Origin: Microcella flavibacter
GTDB lineage: Bacteria > Actinomycetota > Actinomycetes > Actinomycetales > Microbacteriaceae
DNA: 64,000 nucleotides
Assembly: GCF_012530535.1 (NCBI RefSeq)
Contig: NZ_CP051299.1
Location: 1,860,001-1,924,000 of the forward strand
Direction: 5' to 3'
Of this stretch, positions 1-7,757 are shown piece after piece. A model generated the notes under the pieces. That model saw only the letters and a list, made by a program, of their open reading frames with translations, had not been told where the DNA came from and did not search any database. The stretch's first letter is position 1. Each line of letters opens with the position of its first letter. The translations under genes and the position numbers were made by a program.

Positions 1-1263
1 CACGTCACCGAGACCCATATCCACGCCGACTACCTCTCAGGCACCCGCGAGTTCGCGGCGCGCACCGGTGCCCGCATGCACGTCTCCGACGAGGGCGGAC
101 CCGACTGGACCTACGGCACCGGCTTCGACGACGCCGACCGGATGCACGACGGCGACGAGATCGTCGTCGGCAACGTGACGCTGCGAGCGGTGCACACCCC
201 CGGCCACACGCCCGAACACCTGTCGTTCCTCGTGACCGACGGCGCGCAGGCCCAGGAGTCGGGCTTCATGCTCACCGGCGACTTCGTGTTCGTCGGCGAC
301 GTCGGCCGACCGGACCTGCTCGACGAGGCGGCCGGCGGCGTCGACACCCGCTTCGAGGGCGCTCACCAACTCTTCGCGAGCCTGCGCGACCGCTTCCTGA
401 CACTGCCCGACTACGTCCAGGTGCTGCCAGCGCACGGTGCCGGCAGCGCGTGCGGCAAGTCGCTCGGCGCGATCGCGGCGACGACCGTCGGCTACGAGCG
501 CGCCTTCTCGTGGTGGGCTCCCTACCTCGCCGCCGACGACGAGCAAGGCTTCGTCGACGAGCTACTCTCCGGCCAGCCCGACGCCCACGCGTACTTCGCC
601 CGAATGAAGTCCCAGAACCGCACCGGCCCCGCGGTGCTCCACCCCCGCGCACCGCTCCCCGAGCGGTCCACTGCGGAGGTGCAGCACCTCCTGGAGCGCG
701 ACCTCGCGATCCTGGTGGACACTCGGGACCGCCGGCAGGTGCACGACGGCACCGTGGTCGGTTCCCTCAACATCCCGGGCGCAGCGAAGGCCGCGACCTA
801 CGGGGCGTGGGTCTACGATCCGGAGGCGGAGCACCGGCCGCTCGTTCTCCTCGCGGACGACCGCGAGGAGGCGGAGCGGATGCGCGACCACCTCGTGCGG
901 GTCGGCATCGACGCCGTCGACGGTTTCATCCGCTCCCTCGACGGGCTCGAGCTGGTGCAGCCCCGACTGCTGCAGCCGGAGGAGCTCGACGGCCTCGCCG
1001 ACGTGAACCTGGTCGACGTGCGCGGCAGCTCCGAGCACGCCGACGGGCACATCCCCGGCTCCGCGCACCTCAGCGGCGGCCGCGCGCTGTGGCACCTCGA
1101 CGAGTTGCCCGCGGACGGCACCGTCGTGACGTACTGCCAGAGCGGCGTGCGCAACAGCGTCGTCGCCAGCGCACTGCGCCGGGCCGGCGTCGACGTCGTC
1201 GAGCTCGACGGCTCCTACCTCGGGTGGCTCCAGACAACCGGGCGCGAGCCGGCGACCAGCTGA
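1..1263 (+). CDS. MBL-fold/rhodanese persulfide-metabolism protein (5' end outside window)
   Basis: The reading frame is open from the first base, so the true start lies upstream. The N-terminal part is a metallo-beta-lactamase domain with the metal-binding stretch THIHAD at nt 13-30, PGHTPEH near nt 208-228 and LTGDF near nt 271-285, the pattern of persulfide dioxygenases (ETHE1/CstB type). Two rhodanese domains follow. In the first, the catalytic Cys position reads LLADD, so it is probably inactive; the second has CQSGVRN with Cys at nt 1135-1137. CstB-like enzymes oxidise low-molecular-weight persulfides to sulfite and thiosulfate in the cytoplasm; that function is inferred from family. 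Only 22 nt separate it from a TauE/SafE exporter, which fits sulfite removal. Confidence 0.9.
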   Translation, partial: HVTETHIHADYLSGTREFAARTGARMHVSDEGGPDWTYGTGFDDADRMHDGDEIVVGNVTLRAVHTPGHTPEHLSFLVTDGAQAQESGFMLTGDFVFVGDVGRPDLLDEAAGGVDTRFEGAHQLFASLRDRFLTLPDYVQVLPAHGAGSACGKSLGAIAATTVGYERAFSWWAPYLAADDEQGFVDELLSGQPDAHAYFARMKSQNRTGPAVLHPRAPLPERSTAEVQHLLERDLAILVDTRDRRQVHDGTVVGSLNIPGAAKAATYGAWVYDPEAEHRPLVLLADDREEAERMRDHLVRVGIDAVDGFIRSLDGLELVQPRLLQPEELDGLADVNLVDVRGSSEHADGHIPGSAHLSGGRALWHLDELPADGTVVTYCQSGVRNSVVASALRRAGVDVVELDGSYLGWLQTTGREPATS

Positions 1264-1285
1264 CCGCCGAGGATCGAGGCGCCCG

Positions 1286-2059
1286 ATGACGCCGACCGCC
1301 ACCATCGCCGTTCTTGCGCTCGCCCTGCTGGTCGGCATCAGCCTCGGCCTGCTGGGCGGCGGCGGCTCGATCCTCGCCGTGCCCATCCTGACCGCCGTCG
1401 GCGGCGTGGAGCCGCGAGCCGCCATCGCGTCGTCACTGCTCATCGTCGGCACGACGAGCGCCCTCGGACTGCTGCAGCACGCTCGCGCGGGCCGCGTGCG
1501 CTGGCGTGTCGGCGTAGTCTTCGGGGCGGCCGGTGTTGTCGGCGCGCTCGTCGGCGGGCTGCTCGGCCGCACGCTGCCCCCAGGCGTGCTCATGGTGCTG
1601 CTCGCCGGCACGATGATCGCCGCCGCGGTGGCGATGCTTCGCCGGCGCCCGCGTCACGACCGGGCGGAGCCCGCTCGGCCGCGCATCGCCCTCGTCCTCG
1701 TGCTCGGAACGGTTGTCGGCTCACTCGCCGGGCTGGTCGGCGCGGGGGGCGGCTTCCTCATCGTCCCCGCGCTGATCCTGCTCGCCGGCCTGCCCGCGTC
1801 GGCCGCGATCGGCACATCCTTGCTCGTCATCGCGATGCAATCGCTCGCCGGGCTCGCGGCCCAACCAGCACTCCCCGACATCCCCTGGGCGCTGGTGCTG
1901 CCGTTCACCGCAATCGCCGTGGCGGGCTCCTTCCTCGGCTCGGCGCTCACCGGCCGCATCCCCGAACGGGCACTGCGCACCGGATTCGCGGTGCTCGTGC
2001 TCAGCGTGGCCGTCGCGCTGCTCGTGCAGCAGCTCGCGCTCCACCTCCCGCTCACCTGA
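1286..2059 (+). CDS. TauE/SafE (TSUP) family sulfite/organosulfur exporter
   Basis: The 257-residue protein is almost wholly hydrophobic, with about eight membrane segments in two repeats. Each repeat carries the glycine-rich TSUP signature: GLLGGGGSILAVPIL near residue 22 and LVGAGGGFLIVPALIL near residue 150. The family exports sulfite or sulfonates, or moves small anions. It lies between the MBL-rhodanese protein and a rhodanese lipoprotein, all on the plus strand with short gaps. This is the layout of cst-type persulfide-detoxification operons, so sulfite export is the likely role. The substrate itself cannot be read from the sequence. Confidence 0.9.
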   Translation: MTPTATIAVLALALLVGISLGLLGGGGSILAVPILTAVGGVEPRAAIASSLLIVGTTSALGLLQHARAGRVRWRVGVVFGAAGVVGALVGGLLGRTLPPGVLMVLLAGTMIAAAVAMLRRRPRHDRAEPARPRIALVLVLGTVVGSLAGLVGAGGGFLIVPALILLAGLPASAAIGTSLLVIAMQSLAGLAAQPALPDIPWALVLPFTAIAVAGSFLGSALTGRIPERALRTGFAVLVLSVAVALLVQQLALHLPLT

Positions 2060-2084
2060 ACGACACCGCTCACCGGAGAACACC

Positions 2085-2450
2085 ATGACCAGAACCCAGC
2101 TCGCCGGCCTCGCCGGCCTCGCGCTCGCCGCCGTCACGACAGGCTGCGCATCGACGCCCCCTGGCAGCGTCGCAGCTCCAGCGGACGCCGTCGTCATCGA
2201 CGTGCGCACCGCGCCCGAGTTGGCATCCGGTCACCTCGACGGCGCGGTCCTCCTCGACGTGTCGAACGGCGACCTCGCCGCGGCACTGCCCTCGCTCGAC
2301 CCTGATGCGCCCTACTTCGTCCACTGCAGGTCCGGCAGCCGGTCAGCACAGGCGGTCGCGCTCATGCGCGAGGCCGGCTTCGCGGACGTCACCGACCTCG
2401 GCGCGCTCAAGAGCGCGTCAGCGGCGACCGGCCTCGCAATCGGGCGCTGA
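2085..2450 (+). CDS. Rhodanese-like domain lipoprotein
   Basis: The 121-residue protein opens with a short signal peptide and the lipobox VTTGC (Cys21), so it should be lipid-anchored on the outer face of the membrane. The remainder is a single rhodanese domain: VVIDVRTAPELASGHLDGA near residues 36-54 and the active loop HCRSGSR with Cys81. It is predicted to transfer sulfane sulfur outside the cytoplasm. It sits in the persulfide operon 25 nt after the TSUP exporter and 45 nt before thioredoxin. An exported rhodanese complements the cytoplasmic one in the first gene. The start is well supported by the signal peptide. Confidence 0.88.
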   Translation: MTRTQLAGLAGLALAAVTTGCASTPPGSVAAPADAVVIDVRTAPELASGHLDGAVLLDVSNGDLAAALPSLDPDAPYFVHCRSGSRSAQAVALMREAGFADVTDLGALKSASAATGLAIGR

Positions 2451-2495
2451 CGCCGGCCCATCCGACCAACACGTATCCAAGGAGCAAGCCCGAAC

Positions 2496-2873
2496 ATGAC
2501 CACCCGTGACATCACCCTCGAAACGATCGACTCGACCATCGCCGGCGACGGCATGGTGCTCCTCGACTTCTGGGCGGCATGGTGCGGCCCCTGCCGCAGC
2601 TTCGCGCCCGTCTTCGACCGAGCTGCCGCGTCGAACACCGACATCGTGTTCGGTAAGGTCGACACCGAGGACCAGCAGCAGCTGGCCGCGGCGTTCCGCA
2701 TCACCTCCATCCCGACGCTCATGGCCTTCCGCGACGGGATCCTCGTCTTCTCGCAGCCCGGCGCGCTGGGCCAGGCCCAGCTCGACAGCCTCATCGCCGG
2801 CGTCCGCGCGCTCGACATGGACGACGTGCGCCGCCAGGTCGCCGAGCAGCGCGCAGCCGCCGAGGCGCCGTGA
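2496..2873 (+). CDS. Thioredoxin
   Basis: This 125-residue thioredoxin fold has the redox motif WCGPC at residues 29-33, FWAAW before it and the cis-Pro segment SIPTLMAF near residue 75. There is no signal peptide, so it acts in the cytoplasm. An AGGAG ribosome-binding site lies about 11 nt before the ATG. Its place in the persulfide operon suggests that it reduces persulfides or disulfides formed by the rhodaneses. The C-terminal tail after residue 105 is Arg/Gln/Ala-rich and longer than in the minimal 105-residue thioredoxin. I do not assign a trxA number. Confidence 0.93.
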   Translation: MTTRDITLETIDSTIAGDGMVLLDFWAAWCGPCRSFAPVFDRAAASNTDIVFGKVDTEDQQQLAAAFRITSIPTLMAFRDGILVFSQPGALGQAQLDSLIAGVRALDMDDVRRQVAEQRAAAEAP

Positions 2874-3151
2874 CTTCCCGCCGCCGCGCCCCGGTCTGCG
2901 CTCCGGGAAGCATCGAACGCGTCGTGCAGGCCGCTGTCGGCGCGCTGACCGGCGCTTTCGCGCTCAGCAACCTGCACGACGCGCCGCTCGCCATCGCCGC
3001 CACGCTCGGCGCTGCGCTCCTCCTCACCGGCGCAGTCCGCGGCTGGTGCCCGGCATCGCTGCTCGCGCGAGTCAGTGCCACCGCCGCAGAGCACAACACG
3101 CTGGGCATCCCGGAAGCCCGCCAGCCGCTCGACCAGCGAGGCCCCCGCTAG
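2870..3151 (+). CDS. DUF2892 (YgaP-type) small membrane protein
   Basis: The 93-residue protein starts at GTG overlapping the thioredoxin stop codon (GTGA), so it is translationally coupled. It has two hydrophobic segments, about residues 21-36 and 40-55, followed by RGWCPAS. That Cys after the second segment is typical of DUF2892 proteins, which resemble the membrane part of the rhodanese YgaP. In persulfide operons such proteins are thought to act beside rhodaneses; no biochemical role is visible here. It is the last intact gene of the sulfur operon and is followed by decayed DNA. Confidence 0.75.
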   Translation: MTSRRRAPVCAPGSIERVVQAAVGALTGAFALSNLHDAPLAIAATLGAALLLTGAVRGWCPASLLARVSATAAEHNTLGIPEARQPLDQRGPR

Positions 3152-3834
3152 AGCGCAGGCTTCAGCCGCCCCCTCGTGCTGCCTCGCCGATTGCTAGTCG
3201 TCGAGGACGTGTCGTGGGCCGTCGGTTCCGATGGTGAGGGCTCCGGCGCAGTGCGCCGAGACGCACTCGCGCCAACGCCGGGGCGAGCTCGCGTGCAGAT
3301 CGGCCCGCCAGCGCGGCCGAGCAGGATCAGTTCATCGGCCACGATCCGATGCCGTCACCGCATCCGCTCCGGCTGGCGGTGCGGATGCTGCGCGATGTCC
3401 GCGGCGCGCCAGCGCGATCGTCCAGGCGACGCTGGCGAGGAGCAGTAGCCCGCCGGCCGCATTCCACGCGACGTCATGCGGCAGCAGCTCCCCTGCCTCA
3501 GCTCGCGCGGCGCGCGGCATGCAATGGGGGACGGCATCGACATGCGCCCAGGGTTGCACGGGTACGGATCCTGGCTATCGGCGGAGGCTCTGATCCCCAT
3601 GGCGCCCGAGGCTTTCTGCGCTCGTCCGGACGTCCTTAACACTCCCGGCTCCGACACCACGTCCAAGACGCTCCACCGCGGATCGGAGAGCGATGGCGCG
3701 GCATGCGCCGGTGCGACACGGTCTCTTTGAAGCGACTCGATCGCCGGTCCGGGCCGCGGCGTCCTGCCGCTCCGGTGACGGCTCCCTCCGCCGGGGAGCT
3801 CAGCGCACTTGGCTTACCGCCGCGCCGCCGGCGG
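3152..3834. other. Gene-poor, probably decayed DNA with small remnants
   Basis: No frame shows a convincing complete gene. On the minus strand around 3385-3490 a short hydrophobic stretch reads ELLPHDVAWNAAGG followed by LLLLASVAWTIALARRG. This resembles the C-terminal end of small membrane proteins such as DUF2243, which often accompany CtaG, but the resemblance is weak. Around 3208-3300 on the same strand a frame ends RECVSAHCAGALTIG and then PRHVLDD-stop; I cannot assign it. The region follows directly from the broken ctaG gene in the same direction, so it is most simply the eroded remainder of that locus. Confidence 0.5.
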
Positions 3835-4140
3835 GACGCATGACGTCCGGCTTCTCGGTACCAGCGCGCGCAGAAGAGCGCCACGATCGCGGCCTCGATC
3901 AGCTGCCATGAGCTGCGCGCCGGCTGCACGTCACCGACGGATGAGGTGAGGCGCTCGATGCGGTGTCGAGTCGAGGCCGATGGCCGCGGTTGTCAGGAGG
4001 TAGCCCGCGACGAGCAGGTGGGCGTGGACCGCCACGTGCACCAGCGGACCGGACTGCATCCAGCCGACCAGGGGTGTCGAATAGATCTGCCACAGTCCGC
4101 CGGCATTGAGACACGCTGCGGTGACGGCTCGCGTGTCGCC
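3835..4140 (-). pseudogene. Remnant of CtaG-type cytochrome c oxidase assembly protein
   Basis: Reading the minus strand from 4140, one frame gives ACLNAGGLWQIYSTPLVGWM, then GPLVHVAVHAHLLVAGYLL and TTAAIGLDSTPHRAP, and stops at about 3931. This is the middle/late transmembrane part of actinobacterial CtaG (caa3_CtaG) proteins. A second frame, from about 3929, reads SSWQLIEAAIVALFCARWYR, which matches the C-terminal end of the same family. The roughly 60 residues expected between them are missing and the frame changes. The N-terminal half is absent upstream. I infer an internal deletion plus frameshift in a copper-handling oxidase assembly gene. Exact ends are approximate. Confidence 0.6.
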
Positions 4141-4195
4141 TCTCGCCTGGATGGACAGACGCGGGTCGGCGGGCGCCGCCCTCGCTCATCCACTC

Positions 4196-4224
4196 TTGTT
4201 CTCGAATACTCCTGGGGGTATAGT
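4196..4224 (+). promoter_or_regulatory. Promoter with CsoR-like copper operator
   Basis: A -35 element TTGTTC (4196-4201) and a strong -10 TATAGT (4219-4224) are 17 nt apart. Overlapping the spacer and -10 is the inverted repeat ATACTCCTGGGGGTAT (4206-4221), with 6 of 8 pairs matching. It resembles the operators of copper-sensing CsoR repressors (ATACCC...GGGTAT). It lies 85 nt before the DUF302 gene and drives the DUF302-SHOCT-multicopper oxidase set. Copper control is inferred; no csoR gene is in the window. Confidence 0.7.
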
Positions 4225-4308
4225 TGGATGCATCAGCGGGGACCGCGGATCGTGCCGGCACAAGCCTTCGGCCGACTCCCGCCCGCCCCGAGTCGCTTGG
4301 AGCAAGTC

Positions 4309-4710
4309 ATGAGCTACGGCATCACCACGACAGTCGCCCTCCCCTTCGACGAAACGGTCACCGCGATCCGCGCGGCGCTCGCCACGCAGGGATTCGGCGT
4401 GCTGACCGAGATCGACATGGCGGCGACGCTCAAGGCGAAGCTCGATGTCGACATGCCCCCGCAGGTGATCCTGGGCGCGTGCAATCCTCCGCTCGCGCTC
4501 CGCGCGCTCCAGGCGGAGGAGTCCATCGGACTGCTACTCCCCTGCAACGTCACGGTGCGCGACGCCGGCGACGGTACGTCGGTCGTCGAGGCGCTCGACC
4601 CGAAGGTCATGGTCGGCGTCACCGGGAACGAGGCGCTGCGAGCGGTCGCAGACGAAGCGGCGGACCGCCTGGGCGCAGCGCTGGCCGAAGTCGGCAGCGG
4701 CAACGAGTGA
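4309..4710 (+). CDS. DUF302 domain protein
   Basis: The 133-residue protein starts MSYGITTTVALPFDETV; the frame is open further upstream, but this ATG follows the promoter and has GGAGCAAG about 4 nt before it. It matches the DUF302 fold: LPFDETVTAIRAALATQGFG, then IDMAATLKAKLDV, and CNPPLALRALQAEESIGLLL followed by PCNVTVRD. There is no signal peptide. Members are small, function unknown, and frequent next to copper and oxidative stress genes. Here it is the first gene after a copper-type operator and precedes a SHOCT protein and a multicopper oxidase. The conserved CN..LA and PCNV segments are intact. Confidence 0.88.
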   Translation: MSYGITTTVALPFDETVTAIRAALATQGFGVLTEIDMAATLKAKLDVDMPPQVILGACNPPLALRALQAEESIGLLLPCNVTVRDAGDGTSVVEALDPKVMVGVTGNEALRAVADEAADRLGAALAEVGSGNE

Positions 4711-4753
4711 CGGCGCGACTGCGCCTTAAGCACGAGAACGGGGAGGTCGAAGC

Positions 4754-5026
4754 ATGTTGATGGGCAACTGGAGCGGCATGGGCAACTGGGGCGGCATGGG
4801 CCCCGGAATGGGGTGGGTGTTCCTGCTCTTGATGATCGCGGGCATCGCGGCGCTCGTCGTCCTGACGGTGCGGCTCGCGACCGGCGGTCTGAACCGCGGA
4901 GGCCACCGGCCACCGGAGCCGCGAGGCGGATCGGCGCGCGCCATTCTCGACGAGCGCTACGCGCGTGGCGAGATCGACCACGCTGAGTACGACGAGCGAG
5001 TCGCACGCCTGCGCGACGCTCCTTGA
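4754..5026 (+). CDS. SHOCT-domain small membrane protein
   Basis: The 90-residue protein begins with a Met/Gly/Trp-rich segment (GNWSGMGNWGGMGPGMGW, residues 4-21). One transmembrane helix follows (WVFLLLMIAGIAALVVLTV, about 21-39). The C-terminal SHOCT motif is ARAILDERYARGEIDHAEYD, then RVARL. GGGGAGG about 8 nt before the ATG serves as ribosome-binding site. Met-rich N-termini of this kind occur in proteins near copper genes and could bind Cu(I), which is inference. Its stop codon overlaps the ATG of the multicopper oxidase (TGATG), so the two are coupled. Confidence 0.85.
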   Translation: MLMGNWSGMGNWGGMGPGMGWVFLLLMIAGIAALVVLTVRLATGGLNRGGHRPPEPRGGSARAILDERYARGEIDHAEYDERVARLRDAP

Positions 5027-6486
5027 TGGAGCCGATCACCCGCCGCCAGGCTCTGCTGCTGGGCGCCTGCGGCGCCGCGGGCGTGGTAGTCGGTGGGCTC
5101 GGGCTCAGCAGCACGGGTCTGCCCTGGACCTCGCCCGATGCAACGCCCTCCGGGCCGCTGGCCGAGCCGAGCTCGCTGCGAAGCCGCGGGGGCGTGCTCC
5201 GCACCGAGCTGGTCGCCGCGGAGCACGAGAACGAGATAGCCGGCCGCAGGGCGCTCGTGCTCGGCTACAACGGCAGCGTCCCGGCCTCGACGTGGCGCGT
5301 GCGCCCGGGCGACCGCATCGAGGTCCGCCTCGAGAACCGTCTTCGCGAGCCGACCAATCTCCACACGCATGGGCTCCACGTCTCCCCGACAGGGAACGGA
5401 GACAATCCCCTCATCAGCCTCGCACCCGGCGAGGTGTTCGACTACCGCTTCGACCTTCCTCCCGACCACCCCAGCGGCGTGTTCTGGTATCACCCCCACC
5501 ACCACGGCAACGTCGCCGATCAGATCTTCGGCGGCCTCTTCGGTGCCATCGTGGTCGAAGGCGACGCGCTCCCGGTCGCCCGCGAGCGGGTGCTCGTGAT
5601 CTCGGACATCTCGTTCGCCGGCGGAGCCGTCGCTGCCGCTTCGGAGGCAGATCGCATGATGGGCCGGGAGGGCGACTTCCTGATGGTCAACGGTCAACTG
5701 CTGCCCGAGATCGTCGCGCGGCCGCGGGAGCGGGAGCGCTGGCGGATCGTCAATGCCTGCACGGCGCGCTACCTCCGACTCGCGCTGCCTGGTCAGCGGC
5801 TGGAGCTCCTGGGCATCGACTCCGGGCACGAACCGCGGCCCCGCGCCGTCGATGAGGTCCTGCTGGCTCCCGGCAACAGGGCGGATCTCCTGGTGACGAT
5901 GCAGGCCGGAAGTGCCCAGCTGCGCACACTCGGCTACGACCGGGGCGCCGCCATGATGGGCGGGATGATGGCCGGCGGGGGCAGCTCCTCCGGCCCGGCG
6001 CTGCTCGCCTTCGTCGAAGTTCGCGGGCCCGACGCCGCGGTGCTGCCCGCCGTGCCCCCGCGCGCGCCCGACGCCGACCTGCGCTCCCGCACTCCCGACG
6101 CGCTGCGCGAGATCTCCTTCACCATGACCATGGGGATGGGCATGCCGCAGCAGGGCGGGATGATGGCCCTGGGTTTCGACGGGCGCGCATTCGACGCGGG
6201 GCGCATCGATCAGCGCGTCGGCGCGGAGACCGTGGAGGAGTGGACGATCCGCAACCCCACGCCGATGGATCATCCGTTCCACCTGCACGTCTGGCCGATG
6301 CAGCTGATCCAGGTGAACGGATCGGCGATCGACGGCACCCAGTGGCGGGACGTCGTGAACGTCCCGGCTCAGGGCTCGGTCGTGGTGCGCATCGACTTCG
6401 CACGGTTCACGGGCCTCACGGTCTACCACTGCCACATCCTCGATCACGAGGACCTAGGGATGATGGGAACGGTCAAGGCTGCATGA
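5026..6486 (+). CDS. Multicopper oxidase, exported
   Basis: The 486-residue protein starts at the ATG overlapping the previous stop; a TTG one codon earlier is less likely. The N-terminus ITRRQALLLGACGAAGVVVG has a Tat-like twin arginine and hydrophobic core. All four copper motifs are present: HTHG (113-116), WYHPHHHG (154-161), HPFHLH (416-421) and HCHILDHEDLGMM (from 468), so the type 1, 2 and 3 centres look complete. Met-rich loops occur near residues 306-312 (MMGGMMAG) and 365-380, as in CueO cuprous oxidases. It should oxidise Cu(I) outside the membrane. It is the last gene of the copper-operator transcript. Confidence 0.93.
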   Translation: MEPITRRQALLLGACGAAGVVVGGLGLSSTGLPWTSPDATPSGPLAEPSSLRSRGGVLRTELVAAEHENEIAGRRALVLGYNGSVPASTWRVRPGDRIEVRLENRLREPTNLHTHGLHVSPTGNGDNPLISLAPGEVFDYRFDLPPDHPSGVFWYHPHHHGNVADQIFGGLFGAIVVEGDALPVARERVLVISDISFAGGAVAAASEADRMMGREGDFLMVNGQLLPEIVARPRERERWRIVNACTARYLRLALPGQRLELLGIDSGHEPRPRAVDEVLLAPGNRADLLVTMQAGSAQLRTLGYDRGAAMMGGMMAGGGSSSGPALLAFVEVRGPDAAVLPAVPPRAPDADLRSRTPDALREISFTMTMGMGMPQQGGMMALGFDGRAFDAGRIDQRVGAETVEEWTIRNPTPMDHPFHLHVWPMQLIQVNGSAIDGTQWRDVVNVPAQGSVVVRIDFARFTGLTVYHCHILDHEDLGMMGTVKAA

Positions 6487-6729
6487 GCGGCGGCCAGCTG
6501 CTGGACACCGAGGTTCGCTACCTCACCGAAGACGACGAGTCGATCGATAGCCGGAGCGTTCGACCAGTTCAAGTCCGGTGGGCGACGGACCTAATTTCGT
6601 CCCCACCCTCCAATCAGTCACTCGGGCGTGCAATCCGCGCCTTCTTCGTTACCCGACGACGGACGCGGGCACTTCAGCACACATCCCCTGCAAGCTGACG
6701 CCCGAGCAGGCCGAACGGGTGCGCGAGCG
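6487..6729. other. Spacer with doubtful small reading frames
   Basis: An ATG overlaps the multicopper oxidase stop (ATGA at 6483) and opens a 71-codon frame, MSGGQLLDTEVRYLTEDDES and onward to 6698, with no recognisable domain and low-complexity end. Another frame contains LTPEQAERVRERYVAR near 6692-6745, reminiscent of the helix-turn-helix part of recombinases, but it runs into the PAP2 gene. I see no convincing gene and consider this a junction scar. Confidence 0.35.
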
Positions 6730-7560
6730 CTACGTCGCAAGGGCTGTCTGCTGTCGATGCCGCGCGGTGAGATAGAGCCGGTGCGCGGTGATGACGACCG
6801 CGAGCCAGCCCACTCCCAACATCCATGCGACGAGCACGTCGGTGAACCAGTGGTGGCCGAGGTAGATGCGGCTGATGCCGATGCTGACGGCGAACACCAC
6901 GGCCACGGCGATGGTCGCGACCTGGACGACACGGCTCGACTGCCGCAGGAGCAGCATGTAGGCGATCGCGCCCGCAATCGCTGTGGCGTTGAGCGTGTGC
7001 CCACTTGGGAACGAGGGCGAATGCTCGAACGGTGGCACGGCGTCGTTGAACCCGGGCCGCACCCGCGCGACGAGTCCCTTGCCGACGACCGTCATCAGCA
7101 GCGATCCCACGCCCGCGGCCCCGATGATCAGAACCGGCGCCCAGTTGCGGCGACGCAGCGTCAGCACGACGATGGCGAGCACGGCGATGATCGGCATCAC
7201 GATCACGCCGCCGATGTTCGTGTACCACGTCACCGCCGTATCGAGCCACGGCGACCTAACCGTCACGAACGCCGCGAGCACCGGACGGTCCAAGCCTGCG
7301 ACGCCGTCGGATTCTGTCACCGCGTCGTAGACCCAGGCCGCCGCGAGCGTCGCGAGCGCTGCGACCACCGCGCCGACCGCCAGGATGAGGACGAGAGCCG
7401 CGTGAGGCCCGAGCAGCTCGCTCAGGCGGTGGACCATCAAAGCGCCGACCCGGCCGGCGCGCGACGGCCAACGGGTCAGATCCTTCGTGCCCAGGTGGCG
7501 CTCGACCTCGACTTCCGCGTCGGGACCCGTCTGCTTCGGGTCCTCGCGATCCCGCTGCAT
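6730..7560 (-). CDS. PAP2-family phosphatase, membrane
   Basis: The 276-residue product starts at the ATG at 7560, chosen because AGGAG stands 5 nt before it; a GTG at 7617 lacks this. After about 40 polar residues there are some six membrane segments. The three phosphatase motifs of the PAP2/VanZ-type superfamily are visible: KGLVARVRP, then PSFPSGH, then SRIYLGHHWFTDV. The family dephosphorylates undecaprenyl pyrophosphate or phosphatidate at the outer face of the membrane. It diverges from the PepSY gene over a 28-bp palindromic element, so both may answer to the nearby two-component system. The substrate is not determined. Confidence 0.9.
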   Translation of the reverse strand: MQRDREDPKQTGPDAEVEVERHLGTKDLTRWPSRAGRVGALMVHRLSELLGPHAALVLILAVGAVVAALATLAAAWVYDAVTESDGVAGLDRPVLAAFVTVRSPWLDTAVTWYTNIGGVIVMPIIAVLAIVVLTLRRRNWAPVLIIGAAGVGSLLMTVVGKGLVARVRPGFNDAVPPFEHSPSFPSGHTLNATAIAGAIAYMLLLRQSSRVVQVATIAVAVVFAVSIGISRIYLGHHWFTDVLVAWMLGVGWLAVVITAHRLYLTARHRQQTALAT

Positions 7561-7626
7561 CGATGCTCCTGTCCGCCGGCCTGGAGCGATCCTGGCACGG
7601 CGTTCCCGATCGAGCACGCCTGCGGC

Positions 7627-7654
7627 GCTCGCACCTGAGAGCGCTCTCAGGTGG
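7627..7654. promoter_or_regulatory. Palindromic element, copy 1 (probable response-regulator site)
   Basis: The core ACCTGAGAGCGCTCTCAGGT (7633-7652) is a perfect 20-bp palindrome, preceded by GCTCGC and followed by GG. The same 28 bp, with one mismatch, occurs at 11231-11258 before the histidine kinase gene. A second shared block, GGTCGGCCCGGACCGGCA (7711-7728), lies downstream here and at 11262-11279. The position between the divergent PAP2 and PepSY genes suggests an operator for both. Assignment to the response regulator at 9026 is inference. Confidence 0.6.
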
Positions 7655-7757
7655 TCTCAGAGTCGCCACAGTGCCGGACCGGGAGTCTCATCACATCGAC
7701 TCGATCACAGGGTCGGCCCGGACCGGCAAGGGTTCGGAAACCGAACAGGAGCACACC

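Noticed and set aside
6556-6590. Possible tRNA 3' end or attachment site (TTCAAGTCCGGTGGGCGAC)
   Set aside because: It resembles a T-arm, but no acceptor, D or anticodon arm can be built upstream and the T stem has a mismatch.
6483-6698. 71-codon frame overlapping the multicopper oxidase stop by ATGA
   Set aside because: No domain, Arg/Thr/Ser-biased second half and no partner support; overlap alone is not enough.
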